Shown here piece after piece: positions 35,549-44,306 of a DNA stretch of 64,000 nucleotides. The number at the start of each line of letters is the position of its first letter. Position 1 is the stretch's first letter. Below the pieces are notes generated by a model. That model searched no databases, had not been told where the DNA came from, and worked only from the letters and a program-made list of their open reading frames with translations. Position numbers and translations under genes: made by a program. The DNA comes from Ignavibacteria bacterium UBA2360 (GTDB lineage Bacteria > Bacteroidota > Ignavibacteria > Tepidaquicellales > OLB5): assembly GCA_002344125.1 (NCBI GenBank), contig DDTQ01000009.1, positions 153,031 to 217,030 on the forward strand, written 5' to 3'.

Positions 35549-36310
35549 CTAATTAATTGGTTTAGGTTTATTTACTAAATATAGCTTTGAATACTTTGTC
35601 ATAACATGAATTGATGAAAGAGTGCATAATACCAGACCCATGTAGCCATCCAGAATTCCCAATTTCAAAAAATACATTTTAAAGAATGTAAATGCAGGTC
35701 TAAAAATTATATCAAAAAATCCCGCCTTTTTACCCTTAGCCCTCAGTTCTTCCGCGCTGAGTGTCGTGTATTTGTTCAGTTTGTAAATATAGTGTTCAAA
35801 ATCTCTGTCTGTATAATGCAGTATTTCATTCTGCAGTCTGCCGGTTGTTCCGTTGTAAACGGCCTTTTCATGTACTAGGGAATCGTTGAACCTAATTCCG
35901 GTTGATTTCTTAAACAACCTTAATGTATAATCAGGATACCAGCCGCAATGTTTGATGAATTTATTGATGAAAAAGCTCTTCCTGTTGATCCGGTAAGCAT
36001 CACTTGATGAGGAACTGTTAATAATTCCTTTAACTTCATCCCTTAACTCAGGCGTTATCCTCTCATCAGCATCTAGCCAAACAATCCAGTCACCCGAAGT
36101 CTGATCAATTCCAATATTCCGCTTCTCGCCGTATGGCAGATTATCCACTATTTGAATTTTTTGTGTGAACTCTCCCGAGATCTTTACAGTATCATCTGTG
36201 CTTTTTGAATCAACCACAATGATCTCATCACACCACTCCAGCGAACTAAGGCAATCTGCTATATTACCAGCTTCATTGTATGTAATTACTATTGCGCTTA
36301 TCTTAGCCAT
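35549..36310 (-). CDS. GT2 glycosyltransferase (LPS core, WaaE/KdtX-like)
   Basis: A 253-residue GT-A enzyme: ISAIVITYNEAGNIADCLSSLEWCDEI, VVDSKSTDDT near 36, GEKRNIGIDQTSGDWIVWLDADERITP near 62-87 (DAD metal site), and a CGWYPDYTLRLF segment near 118 typical of WaaE-type beta-glucosyltransferases of the LPS core. A hydrophobic segment near the C-terminus may associate it with the membrane. It overlaps the O-antigen ligase gene by 8 bases and is a paralogue of the gene at 37534-38277. Confidence 0.9.
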   Translation of the reverse strand: MAKISAIVITYNEAGNIADCLSSLEWCDEIIVVDSKSTDDTVKISGEFTQKIQIVDNLPYGEKRNIGIDQTSGDWIVWLDADERITPELRDEVKGIINSSSSSDAYRINRKSFFINKFIKHCGWYPDYTLRLFKKSTGIRFNDSLVHEKAVYNGTTGRLQNEILHYTDRDFEHYIYKLNKYTTLSAEELRAKGKKAGFFDIIFRPAFTFFKMYFLKLGILDGYMGLVLCTLSSIHVMTKYSKLYLVNKPKPIN

Positions 36311-37403
36311 CGGTTCCGGTATCTCCTTTAGCTTTGAACTTTATCGCTAAGAAAGCGAGTGCGAGATTAAACCAGAATATTGCCGCAAACTCCGCATCGC
36401 CGAAGTTCCATTCCGTTAACCCTGCAATTTGCAGGGCGATCATCGATGTAATTGATATTAATGCGAGTATGTTCAAAAATTCAAACTCCCGGGTCGCTAA
36501 CCATGCCTTAACCTGCCCGGTGAAAATATAGATCATCAAAACCAGCCATGCGGCGAAGCCAAGCACTCCGAAATTTACGAGGATCTGGAATATATTACTG
36601 TGCATGTGTGATCCTTCACCGTGGTATTGGGGTGTTTTGTACATTCTGTATATCACATTGTTATCAACATCGCCAACGCCAAGCAGAATATTATCATTAA
36701 TTATTTTAAGGGAAGTTTCCCACATCACAAATCTTGAGTGATTACTGGGATGGCTCAGATCAGCAATGCTCAATGCACGTTCTTTTAACGGCGCGGGCGC
36801 AATCAACAAAAACACCAGTGCCAGCGCGACCAATCCCCCAAGGAAATATCTGTTCTTCAATAAGCCCGTCACTATCAATGCCGCAAACAATGCCAGCATT
36901 GCATTGCGCGCATTAGTGAGGTAAAATGTGATCAGAACAGGCAGTGTTAAGAGTGCGAGATATAATTTGTTCATCAGGTAATTTTTCTTTACCAGGAAGA
37001 AGGGGATAATGATAAGCAGTATCACCATCTTGATCTCCCCGTTGGTGACGGGATAGCCGTAATACTCCAGCCTGTATTCGCTCAGCGGTTTTGTGGGATT
37101 CGGAATGTACTCAAATGCGAACCTGATTATCTCAACAGTAGATATAAGTGCAGTAAAAGCTATCAGCACTATCAGAAGGCGCTTTAAGTGTGTTGTGTTT
37201 TTTATGAATAATATTGAAACAAAAAATACAATGTATAACGAGATCTTCCTGTAGATATGGTCAAACGAATCAGCGGGATTGCCGCAAACCGCAGATGATA
37301 TCACCTGCACAAGTATGAACGCTCCGAACAAATAAAGCAGATTGCGGTCTATTGTAAGCTTCTCAGCAGAATAAAATAACTTAAATACTGTTAACAAAAT
37401 CAA
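36303..37403 (-). CDS. O-antigen ligase family protein (start probably further upstream)
   Basis: An inner-membrane protein with about ten helices. The Wzy/WaaL-type periplasmic loop near residues 195-275 includes RALSIADLSHPSNHSRFVMW-like text and GEGSHMHSNIFQILVNFG, the conserved H-x(5)-N-x-F-like signature of O-antigen ligases. It would attach polysaccharide to lipid A-core. The coordinates use the first conventional start (TTG 37403), but the frame is open upstream and encodes another family-like hydrophobic segment (ILIYVFLGLAAFTSQFSIA) back to an ATT at 37523, six bases after AGGAGA. The protein therefore probably starts there. It lies between two WaaE-like glycosyltransferases. Confidence 0.87.
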   Translation of the reverse strand: MILLTVFKLFYSAEKLTIDRNLLYLFGAFILVQVISSAVCGNPADSFDHIYRKISLYIVFFVSILFIKNTTHLKRLLIVLIAFTALISTVEIIRFAFEYIPNPTKPLSEYRLEYYGYPVTNGEIKMVILLIIIPFFLVKKNYLMNKLYLALLTLPVLITFYLTNARNAMLALFAALIVTGLLKNRYFLGGLVALALVFLLIAPAPLKERALSIADLSHPSNHSRFVMWETSLKIINDNILLGVGDVDNNVIYRMYKTPQYHGEGSHMHSNIFQILVNFGVLGFAAWLVLMIYIFTGQVKAWLATREFEFLNILALISITSMIALQIAGLTEWNFGDAEFAAIFWFNLALAFLAIKFKAKGDTGTDG

Positions 37404-37533
37404 TCCGCCTATGCCAATAGAAGAAGTCGCAATTGAAAATTGCGAAGTAAATGCTGCGAGTCCTAAAAATACATATATCAGGATATCAGCGTACTTATTT
37501 ATATTTTCTTTTATTGCAGAAATATCGCTTCTC

Positions 37534-38277
37534 CTAAATTTTACCCTGAAGTTTAAGCAGTTTTAAGTGCGATAAAAAACTTACCATTGAGTAACAAAAA
37601 CTTATGAAAAATCCGCCTGTGCCGTCTTTGTAACCTTTCCTTGAAATATACACTCTCAAAAACGCTGAAAGCGCGTGCGTAAACACTCCCGCCTTTGATA
37701 TTTGCTTATTGTTTATAAGCTTTTCTCTGGCTTCAAGTGTGCTGTACAGATTTATCTTATCCATCATGTGTGTCATATCACGGAATGAATAATGGATAAA
37801 ATCATTTTTCAGCTCTTCAACCGAACCACTTACTTCAACGCCTTCGTGAATGATCCTTGGTGTTATTGAAGCATGCTGTTTGTTAAACAGCCTTATATGT
37901 TTATCGGGGTACACCCCTGAGTATTTAAGCCATTGCCCGAAGTAATAATTGCGCCTGTTAAGCCTGTAGCCGTAAACGCCTTCGGCAGGGGAGAGGGATA
38001 GTATTTCTTCCTGCAATTGCGGAGTAATTCTCTCATCAGCATCAAGAAAAAGTATCCAGTCATTTGAACATTTTTCAAATGACATTGCCCGCTTTTCGCT
38101 GAATACATCGGAATCAGTTGAGAATATTTTGTCTGTAAACTCAGATGCAATTATAGGGGTGTTATCTGTGCTGTTTGAATCGATAATTACAATTTCATCC
38201 GCCCATTTTAACGTCTCAAGGCATTCCCTGATATTCAACTCTTCATTCTTAGTTATTACTACCGCCGATATTTTCAA
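37534..38277 (-). CDS. GT2 glycosyltransferase (LPS core, WaaE/KdtX-like), second copy
   Basis: A 247-residue paralogue of the 35549-36310 gene. Motifs: ISAVVITKNEELNIRECLETLKWADEI, IIDSNSTDNT near 34, FSEKRAMSFEKCSNDWILFLDADERITPQL near 59-88 and GQWLKYSGVYPDKHIRLF near 113-130. Expected to add one hexose to the LPS inner core. The stop codon sits inside an AGGAG ribosome site for the ligase gene downstream, which argues for tight coupling between the two. Confidence 0.9.
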   Translation of the reverse strand: MKISAVVITKNEELNIRECLETLKWADEIVIIDSNSTDNTPIIASEFTDKIFSTDSDVFSEKRAMSFEKCSNDWILFLDADERITPQLQEEILSLSPAEGVYGYRLNRRNYYFGQWLKYSGVYPDKHIRLFNKQHASITPRIIHEGVEVSGSVEELKNDFIHYSFRDMTHMMDKINLYSTLEAREKLINNKQISKAGVFTHALSAFLRVYISRKGYKDGTGGFFISFCYSMVSFLSHLKLLKLQGKI

Positions 38278-38610
38278 AACTTTGTTTTTGATTTAGTTTT
38301 TTTGCATTTGATTTTCTAACGGCCTCATTAAAAATGACGTTAAGAAATTATTCGAGCAAGCGTAAGCAGGAAAATCTGTTTGAGTCACGCAAATCGCACC
38401 TTTGGTGCGTATCAAAGCGGGACGAGTTATTTTCCTGCAGCGAAGCGAGAATAATTTTAGTCATTTTTAATAAGCCTTGACTTTTTTGGTTCTTTTTGTG
38501 TCAAGACAAAAAGAACATAATCCTTTTTCATTAAAGATAGAAAGACACTACCAGGAATTTGTGCTGTATAAAATAAATTTATAATGTAAAAACTCTGCAG
38601 CAGAATAACT
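38278..38610. other. Gene-free stretch holding a MITE-like palindrome and an inverted repeat
   Basis: 333 bases between the glycosyltransferase and the ABC transporter. It holds the 145-bp palindromic element at 38327-38471 and, right after it, an 11-bp inverted repeat GTTCTTTTTGT / ACAAAAAGAAC (38489-38516, loop GTCAAG). No coding frame is convincing. Confidence 0.7.
38327..38471. mobile_element. MITE-like 145-bp palindromic element
   Basis: Perfect 12-bp terminal inverted repeats ATTAAAAATGAC (38327-38338) and GTCATTTTTAAT (38460-38471). Further inward, GCAGGAAAAT pairs with ATTTTCCTGC, and the centre is the hairpin CGCACC-TTT-GGTGCG. No open frame of its own. The architecture suggests a non-autonomous element or an old repeat; no matching transposase is in the window. 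Confidence 0.55.
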
Positions 38611-40425
38611 TTACCCAAACTGCATTTCATAAAGCTTTTTGTAAATGCTCTTTTCATCCTTAAGCAGATCTGTGTGTGTGCCTACGCTCGCAATTTTTCC
38701 CTGGTCAACAACAACTATCCTGTCTGCATCTTTAATTGTGGAAAGCCTGTGCGCAATTACAATTGATGTGCGGTTCAGCATCAGCCTTTCAATTGCTTCC
38801 TGTATCAGGTGCTCTGATTCCGTATCCAGCGATGATGTTGCCTCATCAAGTATCATTATCGGCGCGTTCTTAAGTAATGCCCTGGCTATCGCAATACGCT
38901 GCTTCTGTCCGCCCGATAGCCGCAAACCGCGTTCGCCAATAATTGTATCATATCCTTTTTCTGTGTTAACAATGAAGTCATGCGCGTTGGCGTTTCTTGC
39001 GGCGCTTATTATATCCTCTTCGGGAATGTGCTCCTGACCGTAGGCAATGTTATTGCGTATAGTATCGTTAAACAGAATTATTTCCTGGGTAACAATGCCA
39101 AACAGGTTGCGGAGTGAGCTTATCTTAATATCTTTTATATCAACGCCATCAATAAAAATTCCGCCGCCTGTTGCGTCATAAAAGCGGGGGAGGAGATCTA
39201 CCATTGTCGATTTTCCCGCGCCGCTTAAACCAACTATCGCGATATTTTCATTCTTTGATATTTTAAAATTGATGCCTTCAAGTATCATCCTGTCAGCGGT
39301 ATTGTATGTAAAACTTACATTTCTGAATTCAATATCACTTTCAAAGCTCCGCTTATCAACTGCGCCCGGTCTGTCTTCTATATCCGGCTTCGCGTCAATT
39401 ATTTCAAATATCCTGTTTGCTGAGGCGTATGATTCCTGTATGCGGTTTGAAACTGAACTGAAATCCTTAATGGGTGACATCAGCTGGAAAATTATCAGCA
39501 GGAACCCGATAAACTCCTCAGGCGCAAGTGAATTGCCTGCAAAAATTTCTTTGCCCGCATACCATATTATGAATACACCAAGCGCTACGCTTACAATCTC
39601 AGTTAATGGACGTGTCATATCGTTATAAACTGCGCTTTTCATTAGGGAGCGGAAGTAATCCTTCAGCTTGAACTCAAACCGTTTCTTTTCGAATTCCTCC
39701 ATACCAAAAGCGCGGATTATTTTTCCGCCGTAGATATTCTCCGAAATAACCGAAGTGAATTCCCCAAGCTTTTCCTGCACGCGGATGCTGTACTTTTTCA
39801 GCTTCTTGCCAAGGAAAATTATCAGCAGCACACTCAGCGGAACCGTGATCATAGAAATCAGCGTAAGTTTCCAGCTTATCAAAAATGCCATTGTAAGAAA
39901 AGTGACAATCAGAACCGGCTGTTTGATAAGATCAGTAAATGTAACTGAAACTGTATTCTGTATAGTATTAACATCAGTTATAAACCTGGAAACGATATCA
40001 CCTGAGCGTCTTTCGTTGAAGTATTTGAGTGAAAGGGAATTGAACTTCTCAAACATCCTGCGCCTTAGATCGGTTATCAGCGATTTTTCAACATACTGGG
40101 TTAATATGCCTTGTAAAAACGCGAAAATGTTCTTAAGTAGATATGCTGAAAACAGTAATATACACACCTTAACCAGCGCGCTGTATTTATCACCCCCTGA
40201 AAATATATAGCTGTCAACTGATTGCCTTATTGAATCAAAAAAATTCTTCGAAGGAAGCACGGATAGATCTGTGGGATTACCGGTAAAAAGCGTTTTAAGC
40301 AGGGGAATAGAAAGATAAATCGAAGCCGCATTACAGGCGGAATAGATCATTATCAATACAAACGATAAAACAAGCAAATGCCTGTAGGGTCTTAACAGCT
40401 TAACTAACTTGAAGTATTCTTTCAT
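38611..40425 (-). CDS. msbA: ABC transporter permease/ATPase, MsbA-like
   Basis: A half-size ABC exporter (604 residues from this start): six helices and ICL loops in the first ~320 residues (KYFNERRSGDIVSRFITDVNTIQ is the characteristic coupling region), then a nucleotide-binding domain with Walker A VGLSGAGKSTMVD, Q-loop VTQEIILFNDT, signature LSGGQKQRIAIARALL, Walker B IMILDEATSSLD and switch histidine in IVIAHRLSTI. Adjacent LPS glycosyltransferases and the O-antigen ligase favour an MsbA role in flipping lipid A-core. ATG 40425 is chosen; a longer frame to 40470 reads into a GGGGCTCCTTCGGAGC hairpin and adds unrelated residues. Confidence 0.88.
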   Translation of the reverse strand: MKEYFKLVKLLRPYRHLLVLSFVLIMIYSACNAASIYLSIPLLKTLFTGNPTDLSVLPSKNFFDSIRQSVDSYIFSGGDKYSALVKVCILLFSAYLLKNIFAFLQGILTQYVEKSLITDLRRRMFEKFNSLSLKYFNERRSGDIVSRFITDVNTIQNTVSVTFTDLIKQPVLIVTFLTMAFLISWKLTLISMITVPLSVLLIIFLGKKLKKYSIRVQEKLGEFTSVISENIYGGKIIRAFGMEEFEKKRFEFKLKDYFRSLMKSAVYNDMTRPLTEIVSVALGVFIIWYAGKEIFAGNSLAPEEFIGFLLIIFQLMSPIKDFSSVSNRIQESYASANRIFEIIDAKPDIEDRPGAVDKRSFESDIEFRNVSFTYNTADRMILEGINFKISKNENIAIVGLSGAGKSTMVDLLPRFYDATGGGIFIDGVDIKDIKISSLRNLFGIVTQEIILFNDTIRNNIAYGQEHIPEEDIISAARNANAHDFIVNTEKGYDTIIGERGLRLSGGQKQRIAIARALLKNAPIMILDEATSSLDTESEHLIQEAIERLMLNRTSIVIAHRLSTIKDADRIVVVDQGKIASVGTHTDLLKDEKSIYKKLYEMQFG

Positions 40426-40585
40426 TAAAAATGTTTGGTTTACTGCTCTGAAGGGGCTCCTTCGGAGCAAAAATACTCTAAATTCCCCTTATAATAAATG
40501 GTATTAAATAGATAACATATTTCAAGAATTTAAATACTCATATGCTCCTCTTCGCGAAAGTAGGATTTGTGTATGCATTAATGTG

Positions 40586-40690
40586 CCTTTCGTGGAGTGC
40601 ATCCCTGTCTGCTTTTGCAGAAACTGTGCCTGCCTGCCGCAGGCATGGTTGATGCATGCATTGACACAGTCAATGCACTCCAACGAGAAT
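40586..40690. repeat. Three-way-junction repeat, copy B (enlarged by inserts)
   Basis: The outer arms TTTCGTGGAGTGCAT and ATGCACTCCAACGAGAA are intact, as is the second hairpin GCATTGAC-ACA-GTCAATGC (40658-40676). The first hairpin is interrupted by CCTGTCTGCTTTTGCAGA (40604-40621). Removing those 18 bases restores the arm GCATC-AAC, which pairs with GTTGATGC at 40648-40655. The loop holds a further palindrome, TGCCTGCCGCAGGCA. Confidence 0.8.
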
Positions 40691-40819
40691 CTGCTTTTTG
40701 CAGTCGGGAAAGTATCCATAACTCATGTCGTGCTGAGCGGAGTCGAAGCACAAGTATTTACCGCCGTTGTTGGTGTTTAGCGAAGCGTCACCAACAACAA
40801 GTAAAGATTGGACTTAAGA

Positions 40820-41155
40820 AACATTCTTAAACCTGCCAGTTTTGCTTCTGTAGTCGAGCCCTTTCAGGGCTAGTAACGATAAAACATTCTTAGACCTGCC
40901 AGGTTTTGCTTTTGTAGTCGAGCCCTTTCAGGGCTCGTAACGATAAAACATTCTTAGACCTGCCAGGTTTTGCTTCTGTAGTCGAGCCCTTTCAGGGCTA
41001 GTAACGATAAAACATTCTTAAACCCGCCAGGTTTTGCTTTTGTAGTCGAGCCACTGTCAAAGCCAGTCCTGCGGCTTTCAGGGCTCATAACGATAAAACA
41101 TTCTTAAACCCGCCAGGTTTTGCTTCTGTAGTCGAGCCCTTTCAGGGCTCGTAAC
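40820..41155. repeat. 64-bp tandem array, five units
   Basis: Units start at 40820, 40883, 40947, 41011 and 41097. Each contains two small hairpins, AAACCTGCCAGGTTT-like and GAGCCCTTTCAGGGCTC. Unit one lacks one base (period 63) and unit four carries an exact 22-base insertion in its second hairpin (period 86); the other periods are 64. There are no unique spacers, so it is not a CRISPR array. A single relative of the inserted unit lies near 34008-34056. Confidence 0.88.
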
Positions 41156-41327
41156 TGATTAAACAATTCTTGAAGTGCAATCCCATGAAGCTGCAAAACT
41201 ATCTTTGAATGTGCTTCGACCACAAGTATAACTAATATAACTCTGCAATTATAACTTATTTGCTTTTTTATAAAAAAATAAAGATATTGAACTACTAATT
41301 AACTATTTTTAAATTAACCGTCATACA

Positions 41328-42545
41328 ATGAAAACAAAAATACGTTTTGCTGCAGGAGTTTTCGTATTATTCTTCATCTTTACTTCCGCTCTGTATTCAT
41401 ATCCAAAGTTTGCGGCTTATACAGGTGAAAAATGCCAGAGCTGCCATGTTAATCCTACAGGCGGGGGAATGAGGAACCTATACGGCGTGAAATACGGCAA
41501 AGATAACCTGTATTTCAAGTTTTGGGAAAAGGCCAACAAAACCACTGAGATCGATCCACAGCTTACAAAAAGTATTTCAATGGGCTCAGATATGAGAATG
41601 ATATTCATTGATGACCAGACCGGCGAAGGCAATCCCAATTTCAGTACATTCTTCCAGATGCAGGGTGACTTGTACGTAAACGCGCAGCTGAATAAGTACA
41701 TCAATTTAATGGTTGCCCCCGGATTGTATATCCCGAACACATATGGTCCCAATCCGCTGCCAACCAAATACGAAGTTTATGGTATGGTCTCAAATCTCCC
41801 TGCGGGCTTATATTTCAAAGCCGGCAGATTTATCCCCAACTTCGGCGTTAAGATCGCTGAACACAGAGCATACAACAGGATATTTAATGATATGTACACT
41901 CCTTATGCCAGCGATGCAGGAATAGAAGTTGGTATCTCTCCAAGCTTCTTTACACTTACTGCGGGATTCTCGAACGGTTCTAGTGTAAACATCAATAACC
42001 AGCGTAACAACAGCTTCGATTTCGATAACCAGAAACAGGTTACTGTTTCAGGTGATTTCCGCTGGGCAAGTAAAAAGACTAAATATACATTCGGCATCGG
42101 CGGTTCATTCTTGAGCAATCCGTTCAAATATGATCCCACAAACAATATTAACGCTTTGCGCCAGATGGCTGCCGGATTTTTATCTATCGGACTCTTTGAA
42201 AGAGTAGCTATAATCGGTGAAATAGCGTACAACAGGCTTGATATCCGTGATTCACTCGCCACACGTTCTGATCTGCGTACGATCTTCGGTGAAATAAATA
42301 TCCGCATTTCAAAGGGTCTCGAACTAAAAGCGCAGTACGAAAACTATGATAACGCGCTTGGCATAAAAAATAATCCAACTGAGCGCCAGCGTTACAGCTT
42401 TGGCGCGGTATTCTATCCGCTCACCGGACTTGAAATTGAAAGCATTTTTCGCTTAGTGCGTAATGGTAAGGGTGACCCTGAACCAACCAACGCCACAGAT
42501 TTTAAAGATGATGAATTCCAAACAATGTTTAAGTTCTATTTCTAA
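41328..42545 (+). CDS. Porin-like outer-membrane barrel with an N-terminal CxxCH haem motif
   Basis: A 405-residue exported protein. The signal peptide (residues 1-26) is followed almost at once by AYTGEKCQSCHVNPTGGGMR: C36, C39 and H40 form a c-type haem-binding CxxCH. From about 75 on, the sequence is alternating beta strands with Gly/Asn-rich turns and a terminal phenylalanine (FQTMFKFYF), as in outer-membrane porins. YFKAGRFIPNFGVKIAEHRAYNR near 163-185 resembles strands of phosphate-selective or general porins. If haem is attached, this would be a monohaem barrel at the outer membrane, possibly for electron transfer; that role is inferred. Single-gene unit with its own terminator. Confidence 0.83.
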   Translation: MKTKIRFAAGVFVLFFIFTSALYSYPKFAAYTGEKCQSCHVNPTGGGMRNLYGVKYGKDNLYFKFWEKANKTTEIDPQLTKSISMGSDMRMIFIDDQTGEGNPNFSTFFQMQGDLYVNAQLNKYINLMVAPGLYIPNTYGPNPLPTKYEVYGMVSNLPAGLYFKAGRFIPNFGVKIAEHRAYNRIFNDMYTPYASDAGIEVGISPSFFTLTAGFSNGSSVNINNQRNNSFDFDNQKQVTVSGDFRWASKKTKYTFGIGGSFLSNPFKYDPTNNINALRQMAAGFLSIGLFERVAIIGEIAYNRLDIRDSLATRSDLRTIFGEINIRISKGLELKAQYENYDNALGIKNNPTERQRYSFGAVFYPLTGLEIESIFRLVRNGKGDPEPTNATDFKDDEFQTMFKFYF

Positions 42546-42569
42546 AATATAAGTTTGTTTCTTTTTATC

Positions 42570-42605
42570 AAAGACACGCCCTCAAAAGCGTGTCTTTGCT
42601 TTTTG
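42570..42605 (+). terminator. Intrinsic terminator after the haem-motif barrel gene
   Basis: AAAGACACGC (42570-42579) pairs perfectly with GCGTGTCTTT (42588-42597) around an 8-base loop, followed by GCTTTTTG. It lies 24 bases after the stop codon. Confidence 0.9.
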
Positions 42606-42721
42606 AATAATCTGTAATACTCTGTACTATATAGAACTGTTTGCACTTAATAAATGTTATCTATATATCAAACGATAGAATATTTCAACTACACTATTTA
42701 CTGAATCATACTGTCTAACCT

Positions 42722-43786
42722 ATGCCTAAAATAATCGCTGCCGCAACCGCTGATGCGCCGTACAAGATCCCACAGGAAGAGATCAAGAATTTTATTTTTA
42801 ATTTGTTTTCCGGTACAGGGGTCGATATCAACAGGCTTATCAGTGTGTTCGATAATTCCGGAATATCTTCAAGGCATATTTCAGTTGAGCCTGAATGGCT
42901 ATCAAAAGAGCATACTTTCAAAGAGCGCAGCGAAATTTTCAGCCGCGTTGCTTTTGATATGGCCAAAAAGGCAGTAACTGATTGCCTTGAACGCGCGAAC
43001 ACCCGCCCAAATGAAATTGATAGTATCATTTACGTGACAAGTACAGGCGTTATGACGCCGACTCTTGATGCGAAGCTTTTTAATGAGCTGGGATTTAATC
43101 CCCATATAAAACGGCTCCCGTTGTGGGGATTAGGCTGCGCCGGAGGAGCGGCGGCAATCAGCCGCGCTATGGATCTAACCAAAGCTTATCCGAATGAAAA
43201 AGTTCTGGTAATTGCCGTTGAGCTTTGCAGCCTCACTTTCCAGAAGGATGATCTCTCAAAAAGCAATGTCGTTGCCTCCTCGCTCTTCGGCGATGGCTGC
43301 GCTTGTGTGCTCATTGGCGGTGATGAGTCAATGCCTGCGGCAGGGATTGCACCTGTTCTGCTTGGTTCACTTTCCACAATCTACGATAACTCACTTGATG
43401 TAATGGGCTGGGAAATTGTTGAATCCGGTTTCAGTGTAATCTTCAGCAGAGATATCCCGCAAATTGTAAAAGAAAATGTTAAACCAAACATCACTGAACT
43501 TCTCACAAAGCATGATCTGAAGATAGAAGGTATTCAACATTACATAACGCACCCCGGCGGCATGAAAGTCATAAGCGCCTATGAAGAATCACTTGGCCTA
43601 AACAGCGGTACTTTAGATCTCCCGCGCAAAGTTTTGCGCGATCACGGTAACATGTCCAGCGCAAGCGTTATTTATGTGCTAAATGAATTTCTGCAGGCCG
43701 GAAAATATAAAACAGGGGAGTTTGGCATGATATCTTCACTCGGTCCCGGTTTCAGTTCTGAATTATGTTTATTCAAAATTTCCTGA
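42722..43786 (+). CDS. Type III polyketide synthase (chalcone/stilbene synthase-like)
   Basis: A 354-residue thiolase-fold enzyme that extends an acyl-CoA starter with malonyl-CoA. The Cys-His-Asn triad is visible: C139 in WGLGCAGGAAA, H277 in YITHPGGMKV and N310 in DHGNMSSASV. Other support: VTSTGVMTPTLDAKL, SLFGDGCACVLIG and a final LGPGFSSELCLF. The following ICMT-like gene overlaps by one base, the same pair seen in bacterial alkylpyrone/alkylresorcinol loci such as Bacillus bpsA-bpsB, where the second enzyme methylates the polyketide. A phenolic or pyrone lipid is therefore likely, but starter and ring type are not predictable here. Confidence 0.93.
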   Translation: MPKIIAAATADAPYKIPQEEIKNFIFNLFSGTGVDINRLISVFDNSGISSRHISVEPEWLSKEHTFKERSEIFSRVAFDMAKKAVTDCLERANTRPNEIDSIIYVTSTGVMTPTLDAKLFNELGFNPHIKRLPLWGLGCAGGAAAISRAMDLTKAYPNEKVLVIAVELCSLTFQKDDLSKSNVVASSLFGDGCACVLIGGDESMPAAGIAPVLLGSLSTIYDNSLDVMGWEIVESGFSVIFSRDIPQIVKENVKPNITELLTKHDLKIEGIQHYITHPGGMKVISAYEESLGLNSGTLDLPRKVLRDHGNMSSASVIYVLNEFLQAGKYKTGEFGMISSLGPGFSSELCLFKIS

Positions 43787-44295
43787 TGCTATTCTATATA
43801 TTAACAGGATTCGTAATTCTACAGAGACTTGTTGAGCTTGTCATCGCTAAACGCAATGAAAGGGTTAGTCTGAAAGCCGGTGGAAAGGAATACGACCGAA
43901 AAGGGTATTCAGTAATTGTAATCATGCATGTGTTCTTTTTCATTTCATTGATAGCCGAGTATTTGTATTTTGAAAGAACGCTAAACAAATACTGGATAGT
44001 TTTCCTTGTGCTTTTCATCGCAGCGCAGGCGCTGCGCTACTGGGCTATTATATCACTTGGCTCCCAATGGAATACGCGCATTATAATAGTGCCGGGTTTA
44101 AAACTCGTTAAGCATGGACCCTTTAAATACTTCAGGCATCCTAACTATATGGCTGTCATAACTGAGCTTGCTGTTTTGCCCTTAATTTTTTCATGCTTTT
44201 ACACAGCTGTAATATTTTCAACGTTAAATTTGCTTCTGCTTAAGAGAAGAATTGAAATTGAAGAAAAAGCTCTCGATAATTTAATTAATGAATAA
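43786..44295 (+). CDS. Isoprenylcysteine carboxyl methyltransferase-like membrane methylase
   Basis: A 169-residue membrane protein with about four helices. The C-terminal part has the ICMT/PEMT-type SAM-binding pattern GPFKYFRHPNYMAVI followed by E/L-rich text and a final EIEEKAL. The start LFYILTGFVILQRLVELVIAKRNE matches the BpsB-type partners of type III polyketide synthases. ATG 43786 overlaps the synthase stop as TGATG; the in-frame ATG at 43765 would add seven residues and lie inside the synthase. Expected role: methylation of the polyketide product at the membrane. A VOC-family gene follows 11 bases downstream. Confidence 0.86.
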   Translation: MLFYILTGFVILQRLVELVIAKRNERVSLKAGGKEYDRKGYSVIVIMHVFFFISLIAEYLYFERTLNKYWIVFLVLFIAAQALRYWAIISLGSQWNTRIIIVPGLKLVKHGPFKYFRHPNYMAVITELAVLPLIFSCFYTAVIFSTLNLLLLKRRIEIEEKALDNLINE

Positions 44296-44306
44296 ATAAA
44301 ATAGTA

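Larger units (their letters stand above)
40426..41327. other. 900-base repeat island
   Basis: Contains, in order: a GCTCCTTCGGAGC hairpin (about 40455), a three-way-junction repeat with extra inserts (about 40586-40690), a TGCTGAGCGGAGTCGAAGC repeat (about 40730-40750), a GTTGTTGGTG / CACCAACAAC hairpin (40765-40799) and a five-unit 64-bp tandem array (40820-41155). The last ~170 bases are AT-rich and hold the promoter for the haem-motif barrel gene. No gene seen; short frames here are translations of the repeats. Confidence 0.8.

Noticed and set aside
40820..41155. CRISPR array
   Set aside because: The units repeat in full (about 64 nt each) with no unique spacers and no cas genes nearby; it is a simple tandem array.
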